A stretch of 57,763 bases of DNA from Frateuria sp. Soil773 (lineage in GTDB: Bacteria; Pseudomonadota; Gammaproteobacteria; Xanthomonadales; Rhodanobacteraceae): positions 1-57,763 of the forward strand of contig NZ_LMSL01000012.1 of assembly GCF_001428405.1 (NCBI RefSeq). Reading direction: 5' to 3'. Below the pieces are notes generated by a model that was not told the DNA's origin, did no database searches, and worked only from the letters and a program-made list of their open reading frames with translations. Position 1 is the first letter of the stretch, and the number at the start of each line of letters is the position of its first letter. Made by a program: the position numbers and the translations under genes. Positions 1-8,992 of this stretch are shown here, one piece after another.

Positions 1-487
1 AGGTGGGTTGCCTGTCCGTTCCTCCCCTCCTGACGTGGCATCATCCGTCCGCAGTCGCCGGCCCTCCCTCGCCCACGTTCCCGATCTGCAGGTATCCCCC
101 TGAAACGTCATCCCAGCGAACCCCGAAAAGGGGGCAAGAGCTGGGATCCAGCGTCGTTGATCTTTGGTGCACCAAGTCACTGGATGACTCGCTGCGCTCC
201 CCCTTCGGGGCGAGCCTTCGGCTGTTCAACGCTCGCAAGGCTCGCTTTTGTCCTGCTTGACCAGCCCTTCGGCTGTTGAAAAGCGCCTCGCAGGAATGAT
301 GAACAGGCAGCTGGAACCACCGATAGATCGTGAACAGTCTCCTAGACGTCGCCGGGCGGATGAACAGCGCCGTGCCCAATGGCCTCACGTGCCTATGGTT
401 CGAGAATGCGAAGCAATGCCTTGAACTGCCCGCTTCGCAAACTGTCGAGCAGCGCCGACCCAAGGCAGCTTTTCTGGAACGCTTCAC
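1..487. other. Intergenic region, no supported gene
   Basis: Open frames cross this stretch on both strands, but none has a ribosome binding site, recognisable domain or plausible protein composition. It contains the repeat at 106-155. It also has two near-copies of a CTTCGGCTGTT motif (about 210-220 and 269-279), each followed by AAC/GAA, next to CGCTCGCAAGGCTCG. It looks like repeat-rich spacer downstream of dinB. Confidence 0.6.
106..155. repeat. Dispersed VIPAKAGIQ-type repeat, degenerate copy
   Basis: The stretch starts CGTCATCCCAGCGAA and ends GCTGGGATCCAG. It has the same outer arms as the better preserved copy at 36361-36457. The centre (CCCCGAAAAGGGGGC) differs. Elements of this kind are scattered between genes in Xanthomonadales and related Proteobacteria and form RNA hairpins. 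Confidence 0.55.
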
Positions 488-1576
488 CTAGTCGAACAGA
501 TCACTTTGGGCGAAATAGCTGTCCCGGTCGACGAAGCCGGCAAGTCCCACGCCTACGAGGCGGTAGCGGACATCGACAGGCCGGTCGACGCGTTCCCGCA
601 ATGCGCAGGCGATATCGGCCAGTTGCCGTGCCGACGAGGGACGCAATGCCGGCGTCAGGCTGCGGGTCAGCGTATGGAAGTCGGACGTCTTCAGCTTCAG
701 GACGACGGTGCGCGCGACGCGGCCGTGCTCTCCTTCGCTTTCGCGCTGGTGGGCCGCCCAGGTCTTTTCCGCCAGGCGACGGATGTGCGGTTCGAGTTCG
801 TCCAGCGTGAGGTCGTGCTCGAAGGTGTCTTCGGCCGACACCTGCAGGGTCGGGCGATCCGGCTGCACGACGTGTTCGTCTATGCCGGCCGAAAGCTCGT
901 GCAGGCGCCGGCCCCAGCGTCCGAAGCGCTGTTCCAGTTCCGACAATGGGCGGACGCGCAGGTCGCCGACGGTCCGTATGTCGAGCGCCGCGAGCTTCGC
1001 TTCCATCACCCTGCCCACGCCGGGAAGACGGTTGACCGCGAGCGGCGCGAGAAACGCCTCGACCTGCTGCGGCCGTATCACGAAAAGCCCGTTGGGCTTG
1101 TTCCAGTCCGAGGCGATCTTGGCCAGGAACTTGTTCGGCGCGACGCCGGCCGATGCGGTGAGCCGGGTTTCCTCGCGGATCGCCTGGCGGATGGCTTCGG
1201 CGGTTGCGGTCGCCGAAGGGAGCTTGCTGAGGGTCGTGGTGACGTCGAGGTAGGCTTCGTCCAGGGACAGCGGTTCGATCAGGTCGGTGTGCCTGGCGAA
1301 TATCTCGCGTACCTGCCGCGACACCGCCTTGTAGCGCGTGAAGTCCGGCGGCACGAAGATGGCCTGAGGACATAGCCGTTCGGCCCGCGACGCGGGCATG
1401 GCGGAACGTACGCCGAAGACTCGGGCTTCGTAGCTTGCCGCGCACACCACGGAGCGCGCCCCGCGCCAGGCCACCACCACTGGCCGGCCGCGCAGGGAGG
1501 GATCGTCGCGTTGCTCCACCGATGCGTAGAACGCATCCATGTCGACATGCAGGATCTTGCGCGGAATCGGCGGCAC
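488..1576 (-). CDS. dinB: DNA polymerase IV (Y family, DinB)
   Basis: Error-prone translesion polymerase acting in the cytoplasm on stalled replication forks. The 362-residue product has the length expected of DinB. The N-terminal motif HVDMDAFYASVE (residues 10-21) supplies the first metal-binding aspartate, and SLDEAYLD (104-111) supplies the second pair (D106, E107). Further on come the substrate-pocket segment around TASAGVAPNKFLAKIASD and a helix-hairpin-helix region (LPGVGRVMEAKL). The C-terminal little-finger domain is present, so it should be active. It stands alone on the minus strand. No LexA box was recognised upstream. A second, different Y-family polymerase lies 6 kb away at 7579-8922. 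Confidence 0.95.
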   Translation of the reverse strand: MPPIPRKILHVDMDAFYASVEQRDDPSLRGRPVVVAWRGARSVVCAASYEARVFGVRSAMPASRAERLCPQAIFVPPDFTRYKAVSRQVREIFARHTDLIEPLSLDEAYLDVTTTLSKLPSATATAEAIRQAIREETRLTASAGVAPNKFLAKIASDWNKPNGLFVIRPQQVEAFLAPLAVNRLPGVGRVMEAKLAALDIRTVGDLRVRPLSELEQRFGRWGRRLHELSAGIDEHVVQPDRPTLQVSAEDTFEHDLTLDELEPHIRRLAEKTWAAHQRESEGEHGRVARTVVLKLKTSDFHTLTRSLTPALRPSSARQLADIACALRERVDRPVDVRYRLVGVGLAGFVDRDSYFAQSDLFD

Positions 1577-1660
1577 GAAAGGGTGTGGTGTCGGGGACTA
1601 TCGCGATTCTAGTCGCGTCGGGCCTGCCGTTGCCCGGCAAGAGAATGGCTTGCCGCGAAG

Positions 1661-2005
1661 CTATTCGAGCGCCTGGCGGGAATCGGCCGGTGCCTGGGTG
1701 CGTTCAAGCAGGCCGTAGTCGCGGTCGATCGTGGCGACGCGCAGCCGATAGTCGGCGAACAGGCCGCCACACCCGGCCCGCTGCACCCGGCGGTGCGCAT
1801 CGAGTTCGCGCCATTGGCGGACCGCGGCCTCGTCGCGCCAGAACGAGAGCGACAGCAGCTTGCCGGGGTGGGACAGGCTCTCGAATCGCTCGATCGACAC
1901 GAAACCGTCGATGGCGTCCAGCTCCGCCCGCAGCGCGGCGGCCAGGTCGAGATAGGCGGGCTGCATGCCGGCGGCCGGTACGACCTCGAAGATCACGGCG
2001 ATCAT
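1661..2005 (-). CDS. Antibiotic biosynthesis monooxygenase (ABM)-like small protein
   Basis: A 114-residue protein starting MIAVIFEVVP, with the dimeric alpha/beta ABM ferredoxin-like fold pattern: a first strand (IAVIFEV), a helix (YLDLAAALRAELDAIDGF), then VSIERFES and LLSLSFWRDEAAVRQW. Members include quinol monooxygenases and heme-degrading enzymes, and many have no known substrate. The SFW-D-E-A--W segment is typical of the family. I chose this start because the conserved core begins here, although in-frame codons extend about 20 residues further upstream (to 2065). It lies 84 bp beyond the dinB start on the same strand and could be cotranscribed with it. The exact reaction cannot be told from the sequence. 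Confidence 0.75.
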   Translation of the reverse strand: MIAVIFEVVPAAGMQPAYLDLAAALRAELDAIDGFVSIERFESLSHPGKLLSLSFWRDEAAVRQWRELDAHRRVQRAGCGGLFADYRLRVATIDRDYGLLERTQAPADSRQALE

Positions 2006-2816
2006 GCGACAGGCCATGTTGCCTGTTTGCCGGTGACGCTTCGGACAAAGCGCCGCCCAAGGCATGGATCAGGCAACCTCATACCGGTCCGCGCGGAATT
2101 CGTGCCGGTTCTTGGAGCAGTGAGCGGCAGGCCAGGTATCGGCGCGGCGTTTCCGTGAACTGCCGGCGCAGCAATGGATGGTCGTTGCCCCGATGCTTCG
2201 GGGCCCCGTGCTTTCCACGCTATTTGCCCGACGGAGCGGCTATGGACAGGACTGGCGATGAGCATGAGGAGGCGACCCGGTGGGATGGGAGTCACTTTAG
2301 GTCTCTGCTGGCATGGACATTTCGCTTGCCGGCGAAACAGACGGCAAGGGATGAGTTGAACCGATAGCCGGTGCGGCGATCAGTCGCGAGCGATTGCGAC
2401 GGCAGGGTCCGCCGATGGCGCAGGGTGCCCTGGCCGCCTTCACCACCGCGAACTACCCGGTGCGCCACGTGCGCCGGATGCGTCATGTCTACAGGGAGAG
2501 TAAGGAGTGGTGCCAGATGCCGCTCTAGGCGTTGGCACGGCACGACGACGGCCGCTGGCGAATCTTTCCCGCAGAGAGGGAATCCATCTGGCGGTAACAC
2601 GGCGCCTGCGGGGGCAGAGCCGCGTACTGGCCGAGCGGGTGCCGGAAGCGAAGTCCGGGTCGAGGTGCTGGATCGCTACATTCTTCGGTGGTGTGCGGTT
2701 GAGCACGCTCTGTTTCGGTTCGGCATGATCGGCAGCCGGCGCATCGAGCCGGCGTTGTGCCGGCTGGCCGGTCTCCTGCACTGAGCGCCTGCATGCGGCA
2801 GGCCGGTGTGGGGACT
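2006..2816. other. 811-bp gap holding only a decayed regulator
   Basis: Apart from the MocR remnant at 2370-2784 there is no credible gene. The stretch 2066-2360 has short open frames without ribosome binding sites or recognisable content. I could not find the winged-helix half of the MocR protein there, so the N-terminal part appears to be deleted rather than merely frameshifted. Confidence 0.5.
2370..2784 (+). pseudogene. Remnant of a MocR/PdxR-type GntR-aminotransferase regulator
   Basis: Three pieces in different frames match, in order, the C-terminal part of the aminotransferase-like domain of MocR regulators. The first (about 2379-2525) reads ...GPPMAQGALAAF and then HVRRMRHVYRES, like the usual QAALAxFI...HxRRMRxxYxxRR. 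The second (about 2558-2640) reads SRREGIHLAV and VLAERVPEA. The third (about 2665-2784) reads VLDRYILRW and FGMIGSRRIEPALCRLAGLL, the normal end of the family. Stops and at least two frame changes separate them. The DNA-binding half and the PLP-lysine region are missing. MocR proteins are PLP-binding regulators of vitamin B6 or amino-acid metabolism. The match is by eye from family knowledge. Confidence 0.65.
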
Positions 2817-3770
2817 TCAGTCCGTGCCGGCCGCCAGGCGCCGGTGCGCCTCGAAGGCCGCCAGCGCGCCGATACCGAGGACGAACGGCACGAGGTAGTA
2901 GATCACCCGGTAGCAAAGCAGCGCGGCCAGCACCTCGGCGCGGTCGCCGGAAGGAAAGCCACTCAACAGGATCGCCTCGAAGATGCCCAGCCCACCGGGC
3001 GCGTGGCTGACGATGCCGGCCAGCACGGCGGCCAGGTAGATCGGCACGAAATCGACGAAGCCCGGCGCCACCGACGGCGGCAGCAGCACGTACATGGCGC
3101 CGATCGCGGCGCTCATCTCGATGCCGCCGACCAGCAACTGCGTCGAGGCCATCGACGCGCCGGGCAGCGCGAGCGTCCACCCGCGCAACCGCAGCGTGCG
3201 CGGCTGCCGCGCGAGCCAGGCCAGCAGGAGCACCAGCAGGGCCAGCAGCGCCGCCCCGGCCAGCCGGCCCCAGCCGTGGGCGAAGGAAGGTTCCAGGCAC
3301 AGCCCGATCACGCCGAGCACGGCGTAGCCGAAGCCGACGCCGAGGCTGGCGAGGCTGGCGATGCGCGCGACGTCGCCCACGCCGAGGCCGACGGTGGCAT
3401 AGATGCGGTAGCGCGTCGCGTTGGCCGTGACGGCATGGAAACCGAGCGTGTTGGAAATCGCATGGGCGAGAGCGCCGGCGAAGGCGGCAAGCGCAACCGG
3501 AACGCGGCCGGGCAGCGCGCTGCGCGTCGCCAGCACGTCGAAAGTCGCCAGCATCGCCAGGCTCGTGGCGGTGGCGGCCAGCGCCATGGCGATCCGCGTG
3601 CGCGGCATCTGCGCCAGCGATGCCGTCACGTCGCGCCAGCGCAGGTCGCCCAGGTAGCGATGCAGCAGCCAGGCGGCCAGCGCCAGCGTGCCTGCCGAGA
3701 GCAGCCACGACACGGCGCGCCACGGGTGCGTGGAAGTGCCGGGTTCGGAACGCGGGGGATGGGGCTTCAT
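2817..3770 (-). CDS. Lysylphosphatidylglycerol synthase TM-domain (UPF0104/YbhN) family membrane protein
   Basis: Integral inner-membrane protein of 317 residues with about eight hydrophobic segments. These include SWLLSAGTLALAAWLLHRYL near the N-terminus, the TLALAAF/HAISNTLGFH region, and LAAVLAGIVSHAPGGLGIFE (about residue 250). The motifs SNTLGFH and SHAPGGLGIFEAI are the signatures of the flippase-like domain found in MprF and in the YbhN group. The soluble lysyl-transferase domain of MprF is absent, so lipid translocation or an unknown membrane role is more likely than lysyl-PG synthesis. It reads divergently from the APC permease, sharing a 120-bp gap. Confidence 0.85.
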   Translation of the reverse strand: MKPHPPRSEPGTSTHPWRAVSWLLSAGTLALAAWLLHRYLGDLRWRDVTASLAQMPRTRIAMALAATATSLAMLATFDVLATRSALPGRVPVALAAFAGALAHAISNTLGFHAVTANATRYRIYATVGLGVGDVARIASLASLGVGFGYAVLGVIGLCLEPSFAHGWGRLAGAALLALLVLLLAWLARQPRTLRLRGWTLALPGASMASTQLLVGGIEMSAAIGAMYVLLPPSVAPGFVDFVPIYLAAVLAGIVSHAPGGLGIFEAILLSGFPSGDRAEVLAALLCYRVIYYLVPFVLGIGALAAFEAHRRLAAGTD

Positions 3771-3890
3771 GGCGGCCGAACATACGACGGATTCCGCGTG
3801 CCTGGCGAGTGTTCATCGTCATGGCGGTGACCGTGCGCCTCCAGTCACGCTATCGTTCACCGATCCGTCGCGAGGAAGCCCCCCCTTTCC

Positions 3891-5222
3891 ATGTCCGCCG
3901 ATTCTTCCAGCTCGTACCTGCGCCGCCTCGGCACCTGGGACGCCGCCATGATCGTGATCGGCGGCGTGATCGGCGCGGGCATCTTCCGCACGCCGTCCAC
4001 CATCGCCGAACGCACGACCTCGGGGACGCAACTGCTCGCGCTGTGGGCGATCGGCGGCCTGCTCACGCTGGCCGGCGTGCTGTGCTACGCCGAGCTGGGC
4101 GCAAGGCGCCCGCAGGCCGGCGGCACCTACATCTACCTGCGCGAGGCGTTCGGCAAGCTGCCGGCGTTCCTGTTCGGCTGGACGATGGCGCTGATCAACT
4201 ACCCCGGCAGCGTGGCGGCGGTAGCCACCACGTTCGCCGACTACTTCTGCTCCGCGATCGGCCTGCCGGCGATCTTCGTCAAGCCGGTGGCGGTGGGCGC
4301 GATCGGCTTCATCGTCGGGGTGAACCTGTTCGGCATCCGCGCCGGCGCCTGGATGCAGAACATCTTCACCGTGCTGAAGCTGGCGGCGATCGCGCTGCTG
4401 GTGGTGGTCGGCCTGGTGCTGGCGCGCGGCCACCTCGGCCTGGCGCTGACCCCGGACACCGTGCGCACGGTGCCGCCGGGCGCGCTGTTCGGCGCGCTGC
4501 TGCCGGTGCTGTTCACCTACGGCGGCTTCCACTACCTCAACGATCTGGCCGGCGAGGTGCGCGAGCCCCAGCGCACGCTGCCGCGCGCGCTGGGGCTGGG
4601 CATGCTCGGGGTGATGGTCTGCTACGTGCTGGTCAACTTCGCCTACCTCGCCGGGCTCGGCCATGACGGCCTGTCGAGCAGCCATGCGCCGGCCGCGGAC
4701 CTGATGCAGCGCCTGTTCGGCGCCAAGGGCTCCACCCTGATCGCACTCGGCATCGCCTGCTCCACCTTCGGCTACTGCAACATCGCGATCGCCGGCGGCG
4801 CGCGCGTGCTGCAGACGATGGGGGCCGACGGCATGTTCTTCAGCGCGGTGGGACGCATCGAGTCGCGCAGCCGCGCGCCGCAGGTGGCGCTGGCCACGCT
4901 GGGCGTGTGGGCGATCGTGCTGACCCTGTCGGGCAGCTTCGGCCAGTTGCTCGACTACACCACGGTGGGCGAATGGCTGGCGCATGCCTTCGGCATCGCC
5001 ACGCTGTTCTGGTATCGCCGCTACCTGGCCGACCAGCCCTCGCCGTACCGGGTGCCGTTCTACCCGTGGCTGCCGCTGGTCTTCGTGTGCACGGTGCTGG
5101 GCGTGATCGTCGCCACCGCGATCCACAACCCGGGCGATGCCGGCATGAGCCTGCTGATCATCGCGCTCGGCGTGCCGGCCTACTACGGCTGGCGCTGGCT
5201 GGAGCGGCAGAACATGGTCTGA
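3891..5222 (+). CDS. APC-superfamily amino acid permease
   Basis: A 443-residue inner-membrane transporter with about 12 hydrophobic helices. Helix 1 carries MIVIGGVIGAGIF (residues 17-29), the unwound substrate-binding loop of the amino acid-polyamine-organocation superfamily, and CYAELGARRPQAGG follows helix 2 as in LAT/AdiC-type permeases. Substrate specificity cannot be read from the sequence. Symporters and exchangers for neutral amino acids are both possible. The gene is followed by a short inverted repeat and then by an unrelated lipoprotein glycosidase 76 bp away. Confidence 0.9.
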   Translation: MSADSSSSYLRRLGTWDAAMIVIGGVIGAGIFRTPSTIAERTTSGTQLLALWAIGGLLTLAGVLCYAELGARRPQAGGTYIYLREAFGKLPAFLFGWTMALINYPGSVAAVATTFADYFCSAIGLPAIFVKPVAVGAIGFIVGVNLFGIRAGAWMQNIFTVLKLAAIALLVVVGLVLARGHLGLALTPDTVRTVPPGALFGALLPVLFTYGGFHYLNDLAGEVREPQRTLPRALGLGMLGVMVCYVLVNFAYLAGLGHDGLSSSHAPAADLMQRLFGAKGSTLIALGIACSTFGYCNIAIAGGARVLQTMGADGMFFSAVGRIESRSRAPQVALATLGVWAIVLTLSGSFGQLLDYTTVGEWLAHAFGIATLFWYRRYLADQPSPYRVPFYPWLPLVFVCTVLGVIVATAIHNPGDAGMSLLIIALGVPAYYGWRWLERQNMV

Positions 5223-5229
5223 GGGGCCT

Positions 5230-5248
5230 GCCCGGCGGCAAGCCGGGC
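5230..5248 (+). terminator. Weak hairpin after the APC permease
   Basis: GCCCGGC and GCCGGGC arms (7 bp) around GGCAA form a stem-loop 8 bp past the permease stop. No T-tract follows, so termination is uncertain. Confidence 0.3.
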
Positions 5249-5298
5249 TTCAGCGGCCGGCGGCATACTGGAGCCCTTTCGCCGAGGGCCCGGCCGCC

Positions 5299-7446
5299 AT
5301 GAAACGAATCGCCTTCGCCTGGATGTGCTGCCTGCTGGCGCTGGGTGCCTGCAAGGCCGGCGACGGCGCGTGGCAGGCCGACCTGGCCCATCCGGCGGAC
5401 GGTACGCGCGTCACGCTCGATCACGTGCAGCGCAGCGGCGCGGCGGAGGCGACGCGGGAGGGCGCCACGCTGCAGGGCTATGCCTTCCAGCCGTCCGCCT
5501 TGCCGCAACTGGGCGTCGAACCGGCGAAGGGTGGCTGGGACTGGTCGGGGCAGGGCGAACTGCACGTGCAGGTACGGAACGCGATGCCCTGGGCGGTGAC
5601 GCTCGGCATCGATATCGACGGCATAGCGCATGGACAGCGCCTGCACGCCACGGTGGGCCTGCCGCCGGGGCCGGCGCAGACGCTGGCGATCCCGCTGCAT
5701 GCCACCTCGCCGCGCGCCTTCGGCATGCAGGCCGGCCCGCCGATGCCGTTCGCGGCGGAAGGCGGCTCCCGCGTGCTGGCGACCACGGTGGAGGGCGGGC
5801 TGGACCCGCGCCGGGTGGGCGCGATCCGTTTCAGCGTGCCGGCGCCGCAGGCGGTGCAGACCCTGCGTTTCGGCCGGCTCGCCGTCGTGCCCGGCACGCC
5901 CACGCTGCACGCCGCCTATGCCGGCATCGTCGACCGCTACGGCCAGTACACGCGCGGGCAATGGCCGGAAAAGATCGATGGCGACGAAGCCCTGCGCAGG
6001 GCTCAGGCCCGCGCCCAGGCCGGCCTGGCGACGCAGGCGCCGGCCGGCCTGGACGCCTACGGCGGACGTATGGACGGCCAGGCGCTGGAGCGGACGGGCT
6101 GGTTCCACACGCAAAAATCGGCCGGCCGCTGGCAACTGGTCACGCCGGACGGCCATCCGTTCTTCTCGCTCGGCGTCAATGCGGCGACTTCGGACGGCGG
6201 ACGCAGCTACGTCGAGGGCCGCGAATGGATGTTTAAGGACCTGCCGCCGGCCAGCGGCCCGTGGGCCGGGTTCTACGGCGTGGGCGACAGTCGCAATGGC
6301 GACGTCGGCGCGAACGCCGGCCTCGGCTACGACCACGGCCGCTGGTTCGATTTCTACGCGGCCAACCTGCGGCGCCTCGACGGCGACGGCTGGCAACCGG
6401 CCTGGCGCGCCCGCACGCTGGAGCGCCTGCGGGCCTGGGGCTTCAACACCATCGGCAACTGGAGCGACGAAGCCGTCGCCCGGGCGCACCGCATGGCATT
6501 CACCCGCTCGATCAACATCGCCGGCGACTACGGCAACGTCGCCACCGGCTACGACTACTGGGGCCGCATGCCCGACCCGTTCGACCCGCGCTTCGCCCAG
6601 GCCGCCGAAGCTGCGGCGGCCAAGGCGGCGCAGGGCGTGCGGGACGACCCCTGGCTGCTCGGCTATTTCGCCGACAATGAGCTGGCCTGGGCCGGCGCCG
6701 GCCCGCAGGGACGCTGGGCGCTGGCGCAGGGCACCCTGCGCGGCGAGCCGCGCAGCGCGGCCAAGCAGGCGTTCATCGCGATGCTGAGGAAGCAATACGG
6801 GGCGCCGGAAAAACTCGGCTCGGCCTGGGGCATCGCGCTGGGCGACTGGCAGGCGCTGGAGGCCACCGGGTTCGCCGCACCGGCGCCGGACGAGGCGCAT
6901 CCGGCGATCGCGGCGGACTACGGCGCCTGGCTGCGCCGGTATGCCGACGCCTACTTCCGCACGGTGGCGGAGGCGATCCGCCGGCACGATCCGCACCACC
7001 TGTTCCTCGGCGGGCGCTTCGCGGTGAACACGCCCGAAGCCGTCGCCGCCTGCGCGCGGTATTGCGACGTGGTCAGCTTCAACGTCTACGCCGACCTGCC
7101 GCAGCACGGCATCGACCTGGCGGCGCTGCATGCGCTGGACAAGCCGGTGCTGGTGAGCGAATTCCATTTCGGCTCCGACGACCGCGGTCCGTTCGGCAAG
7201 GGCGTGGTATCGGTATGGAACGAGGCGCAGCGCGGCGAGGCCTACGCGCGCTTCGTCGCGGCGGCGGCCGGCGATCCGGCCATCGTCGGCGCGCACTGGT
7301 TCGAGTACGCCGACCAGCCGGTGAGCGGGCGCCTGCTCGATGGCGAGAACAGCCATGTCGGCCTGGTCGGCATCACCGACCTTCCGTTCGGCAGCTTCGT
7401 CGAGGCCGTGCGCGCGGCAAATGCGCAGGCCCTGCGGAAGCCGTGA
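5299..7446 (+). CDS. GH50 (beta-agarase)-like glycoside hydrolase, lipoprotein
   Basis: A 715-residue exported enzyme. The N-terminus is a lipoprotein signal ending LALGAC (Cys18), so it is probably membrane-anchored. Residues about 25-190 form a beta-rich accessory domain. From about residue 250 comes a TIM barrel with GWFHTQKSAGRWQLVTPDGH and FFSLGVNA, the usual opening of GH50-type agarases. The likely acid/base is E461 in GYFADNELAW and the likely nucleophile is E621 in LVSEFHFGSDDRG, as in clan GH-A. GH50 members cut agarose-type beta-1,4-galactans. Terrestrial relatives often have unknown substrates, so agar should not be assumed. The gene stands alone, without other polysaccharide-utilisation genes. 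Confidence 0.8.
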   Translation: MKRIAFAWMCCLLALGACKAGDGAWQADLAHPADGTRVTLDHVQRSGAAEATREGATLQGYAFQPSALPQLGVEPAKGGWDWSGQGELHVQVRNAMPWAVTLGIDIDGIAHGQRLHATVGLPPGPAQTLAIPLHATSPRAFGMQAGPPMPFAAEGGSRVLATTVEGGLDPRRVGAIRFSVPAPQAVQTLRFGRLAVVPGTPTLHAAYAGIVDRYGQYTRGQWPEKIDGDEALRRAQARAQAGLATQAPAGLDAYGGRMDGQALERTGWFHTQKSAGRWQLVTPDGHPFFSLGVNAATSDGGRSYVEGREWMFKDLPPASGPWAGFYGVGDSRNGDVGANAGLGYDHGRWFDFYAANLRRLDGDGWQPAWRARTLERLRAWGFNTIGNWSDEAVARAHRMAFTRSINIAGDYGNVATGYDYWGRMPDPFDPRFAQAAEAAAAKAAQGVRDDPWLLGYFADNELAWAGAGPQGRWALAQGTLRGEPRSAAKQAFIAMLRKQYGAPEKLGSAWGIALGDWQALEATGFAAPAPDEAHPAIAADYGAWLRRYADAYFRTVAEAIRRHDPHHLFLGGRFAVNTPEAVAACARYCDVVSFNVYADLPQHGIDLAALHALDKPVLVSEFHFGSDDRGPFGKGVVSVWNEAQRGEAYARFVAAAAGDPAIVGAHWFEYADQPVSGRLLDGENSHVGLVGITDLPFGSFVEAVRAANAQALRKP

Positions 7447-7578
7447 CGGCGCATGCCCGCGGTAATGCGGCGAAGCGCAGCCCGAGCAGAAGACGCCCGG
7501 ATGGACGCTGCCCGCAGGCGCGGTGCGAAACCTGCCGCCGGCGCCGGAAGCCGGCCCCGACGACGTCGCCGGCAAGCG

Positions 7579-8922
7579 TCAGCGCGGCTTGCGCTCGCGC
7601 CGGCGGTGCTCGCCTTCCGCCATCGCCTTGAACCGGTTGATGCTCTGCAGCCACAGCGCATTGCCTTCGGCCTCGCTTTCGCCGGCGTCGGGAATGCGGT
7701 TGAACGGGATGCGCATCGGTGCGGCGTCGTGCGCCAGCGCCGCCTGCATCCCGGCGAAGTAGACCTTGTTGAGGCCGAACTTGGCGTTGATCCGGTCGAC
7801 CACCGCATCCACCGGGCGCTGCGCGATATCCGGCGCGAACAGCGAGCCGCTAGTCTGGCCGTGCTCGGCCAGGCGGTGCAGGGTGACGCTCACCGACAGC
7901 GGCACGGCGCGCGCGCGGCCGGGCAGGGCCTGTCCGGGGCGGCGCTCGCGGTCCAGCGCCAGGTTGAGCAGGTGCAGCAGCTCGCGGCTGTCGTCGGTGG
8001 GATCGAAGGCCAGGTCGCCTTCCCAGCGCCGCTCGACGCCGATGAAGCGGATGCGCACGGCCATCGCGCCGGCCAGCAGGCCGTCGCGGCGCAACCGCAT
8101 CGCCGCCTTCACCAGCAGCTTCTTGAGCACGGCGAGCGCGCCGTCGGGCGTGCGCAGTTCCGGCCCCAGCACGTGCGAGTGGCCGAGCGAGCCGCGCTCG
8201 GTGGGCGCGGCGGGCAGCCAGGCGCCGCGCAGCAGACCCCACATGCGCTCGCCCTCGATGCCGCCCCAGGCGCGGCGCAGGGTCAGCTTGGACGCGGCGG
8301 TGAGTTCGGCCACCGTGTCGATGTCCTCGTCGTGCAGGCGCGCTTCCATCGAGGCGCCGATGCCGCACAGGTCGCGCAGCGCCAGGCCGTGCAGGGCATG
8401 CGGCAGGTCGGCCTGCTCGATCACGGTGAGCCCGTCGGGTTTGACCATGTCCGAGGCGGTCTTGGCCAGGAAAGGATTGGGCGCGATGCCGATCGAGCAG
8501 CGGATCGCGCCGCCGGGCGCGGCGCGCGCGATCTCCGCCTTGACCTGCCGCGCGATCCGCTCGGCCTCTTCGCGGCGGCGCTGGCGGCCGACCAGCTCGC
8601 AGGCCATCTCGTCGATGGAGCCGACGTGGTCGATCGGGATGGCGTGGTCGATCGCTTCCTTCAGCGTGTTGTGCCAGGCCACGTAGCGCTCGGGCCGGGC
8701 GGTGACGATGGCGATGCCGGGGCACAGCCGGCGCGCCTCGCGCACCTGCGTGCCGGTGCCCACGCCGAAGGCCTTGGCCTCGTAGCTGGCGGCGATCAGG
8801 CTGGTGGTCTCCGCCTCCACCGGCGCCACGCCCACCGGCCGCCCGCGCAGTTCCGGCGCCTCGTGCTGCTCGACCGAGGCGAAGTAGCTGTTGAAGTCGA
8901 TGAACAGGCTGCGCAGGCTCAT
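7579..8922 (-). CDS. Second Y-family DNA polymerase, UmuC/DinB-related
   Basis: A 447-residue Y-family polymerase, longer than DinB. The N-terminal metal motif is FIDFNSYFASVEQ (D9; Asn replaces the second Asp of DinB, as in UmuC-like DCNxFY). The catalytic pair lies in GSIDEMACEL (D104, E105). The segment CSIGIAPNPFLAKTASDMVKPDG matches the palm/finger region, and a helix-hairpin-helix (LCGIGASMEARL) and little finger follow. The last 100 residues are specific to a subgroup sometimes mislabelled as ImpB/type VI proteins. It is probably a translesion polymerase. No UmuD partner, ImuA or LexA site was seen next to it. Confidence 0.88.
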   Translation of the reverse strand: MSLRSLFIDFNSYFASVEQHEAPELRGRPVGVAPVEAETTSLIAASYEAKAFGVGTGTQVREARRLCPGIAIVTARPERYVAWHNTLKEAIDHAIPIDHVGSIDEMACELVGRQRRREEAERIARQVKAEIARAAPGGAIRCSIGIAPNPFLAKTASDMVKPDGLTVIEQADLPHALHGLALRDLCGIGASMEARLHDEDIDTVAELTAASKLTLRRAWGGIEGERMWGLLRGAWLPAAPTERGSLGHSHVLGPELRTPDGALAVLKKLLVKAAMRLRRDGLLAGAMAVRIRFIGVERRWEGDLAFDPTDDSRELLHLLNLALDRERRPGQALPGRARAVPLSVSVTLHRLAEHGQTSGSLFAPDIAQRPVDAVVDRINAKFGLNKVYFAGMQAALAHDAAPMRIPFNRIPDAGESEAEGNALWLQSINRFKAMAEGEHRRRERKPR

Positions 8923-8992
8923 GCGTGGTTCCGGAAGCGGGCCGGAGGTATAGCGTGCACCCGTCTCGCGCCTGGAGACAGGCGCGGGCCGT

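Noticed and set aside
41-487. 148-codon frame on the minus strand downstream of dinB
   Set aside because: Arg- and Ser-rich, crosses a dispersed repeat, no recognisable domain.
7579-8922. Type VI secretion protein (ImpB) label
   Set aside because: The protein has Y-family polymerase motifs throughout; the label comes from the old umuC-like impB name.
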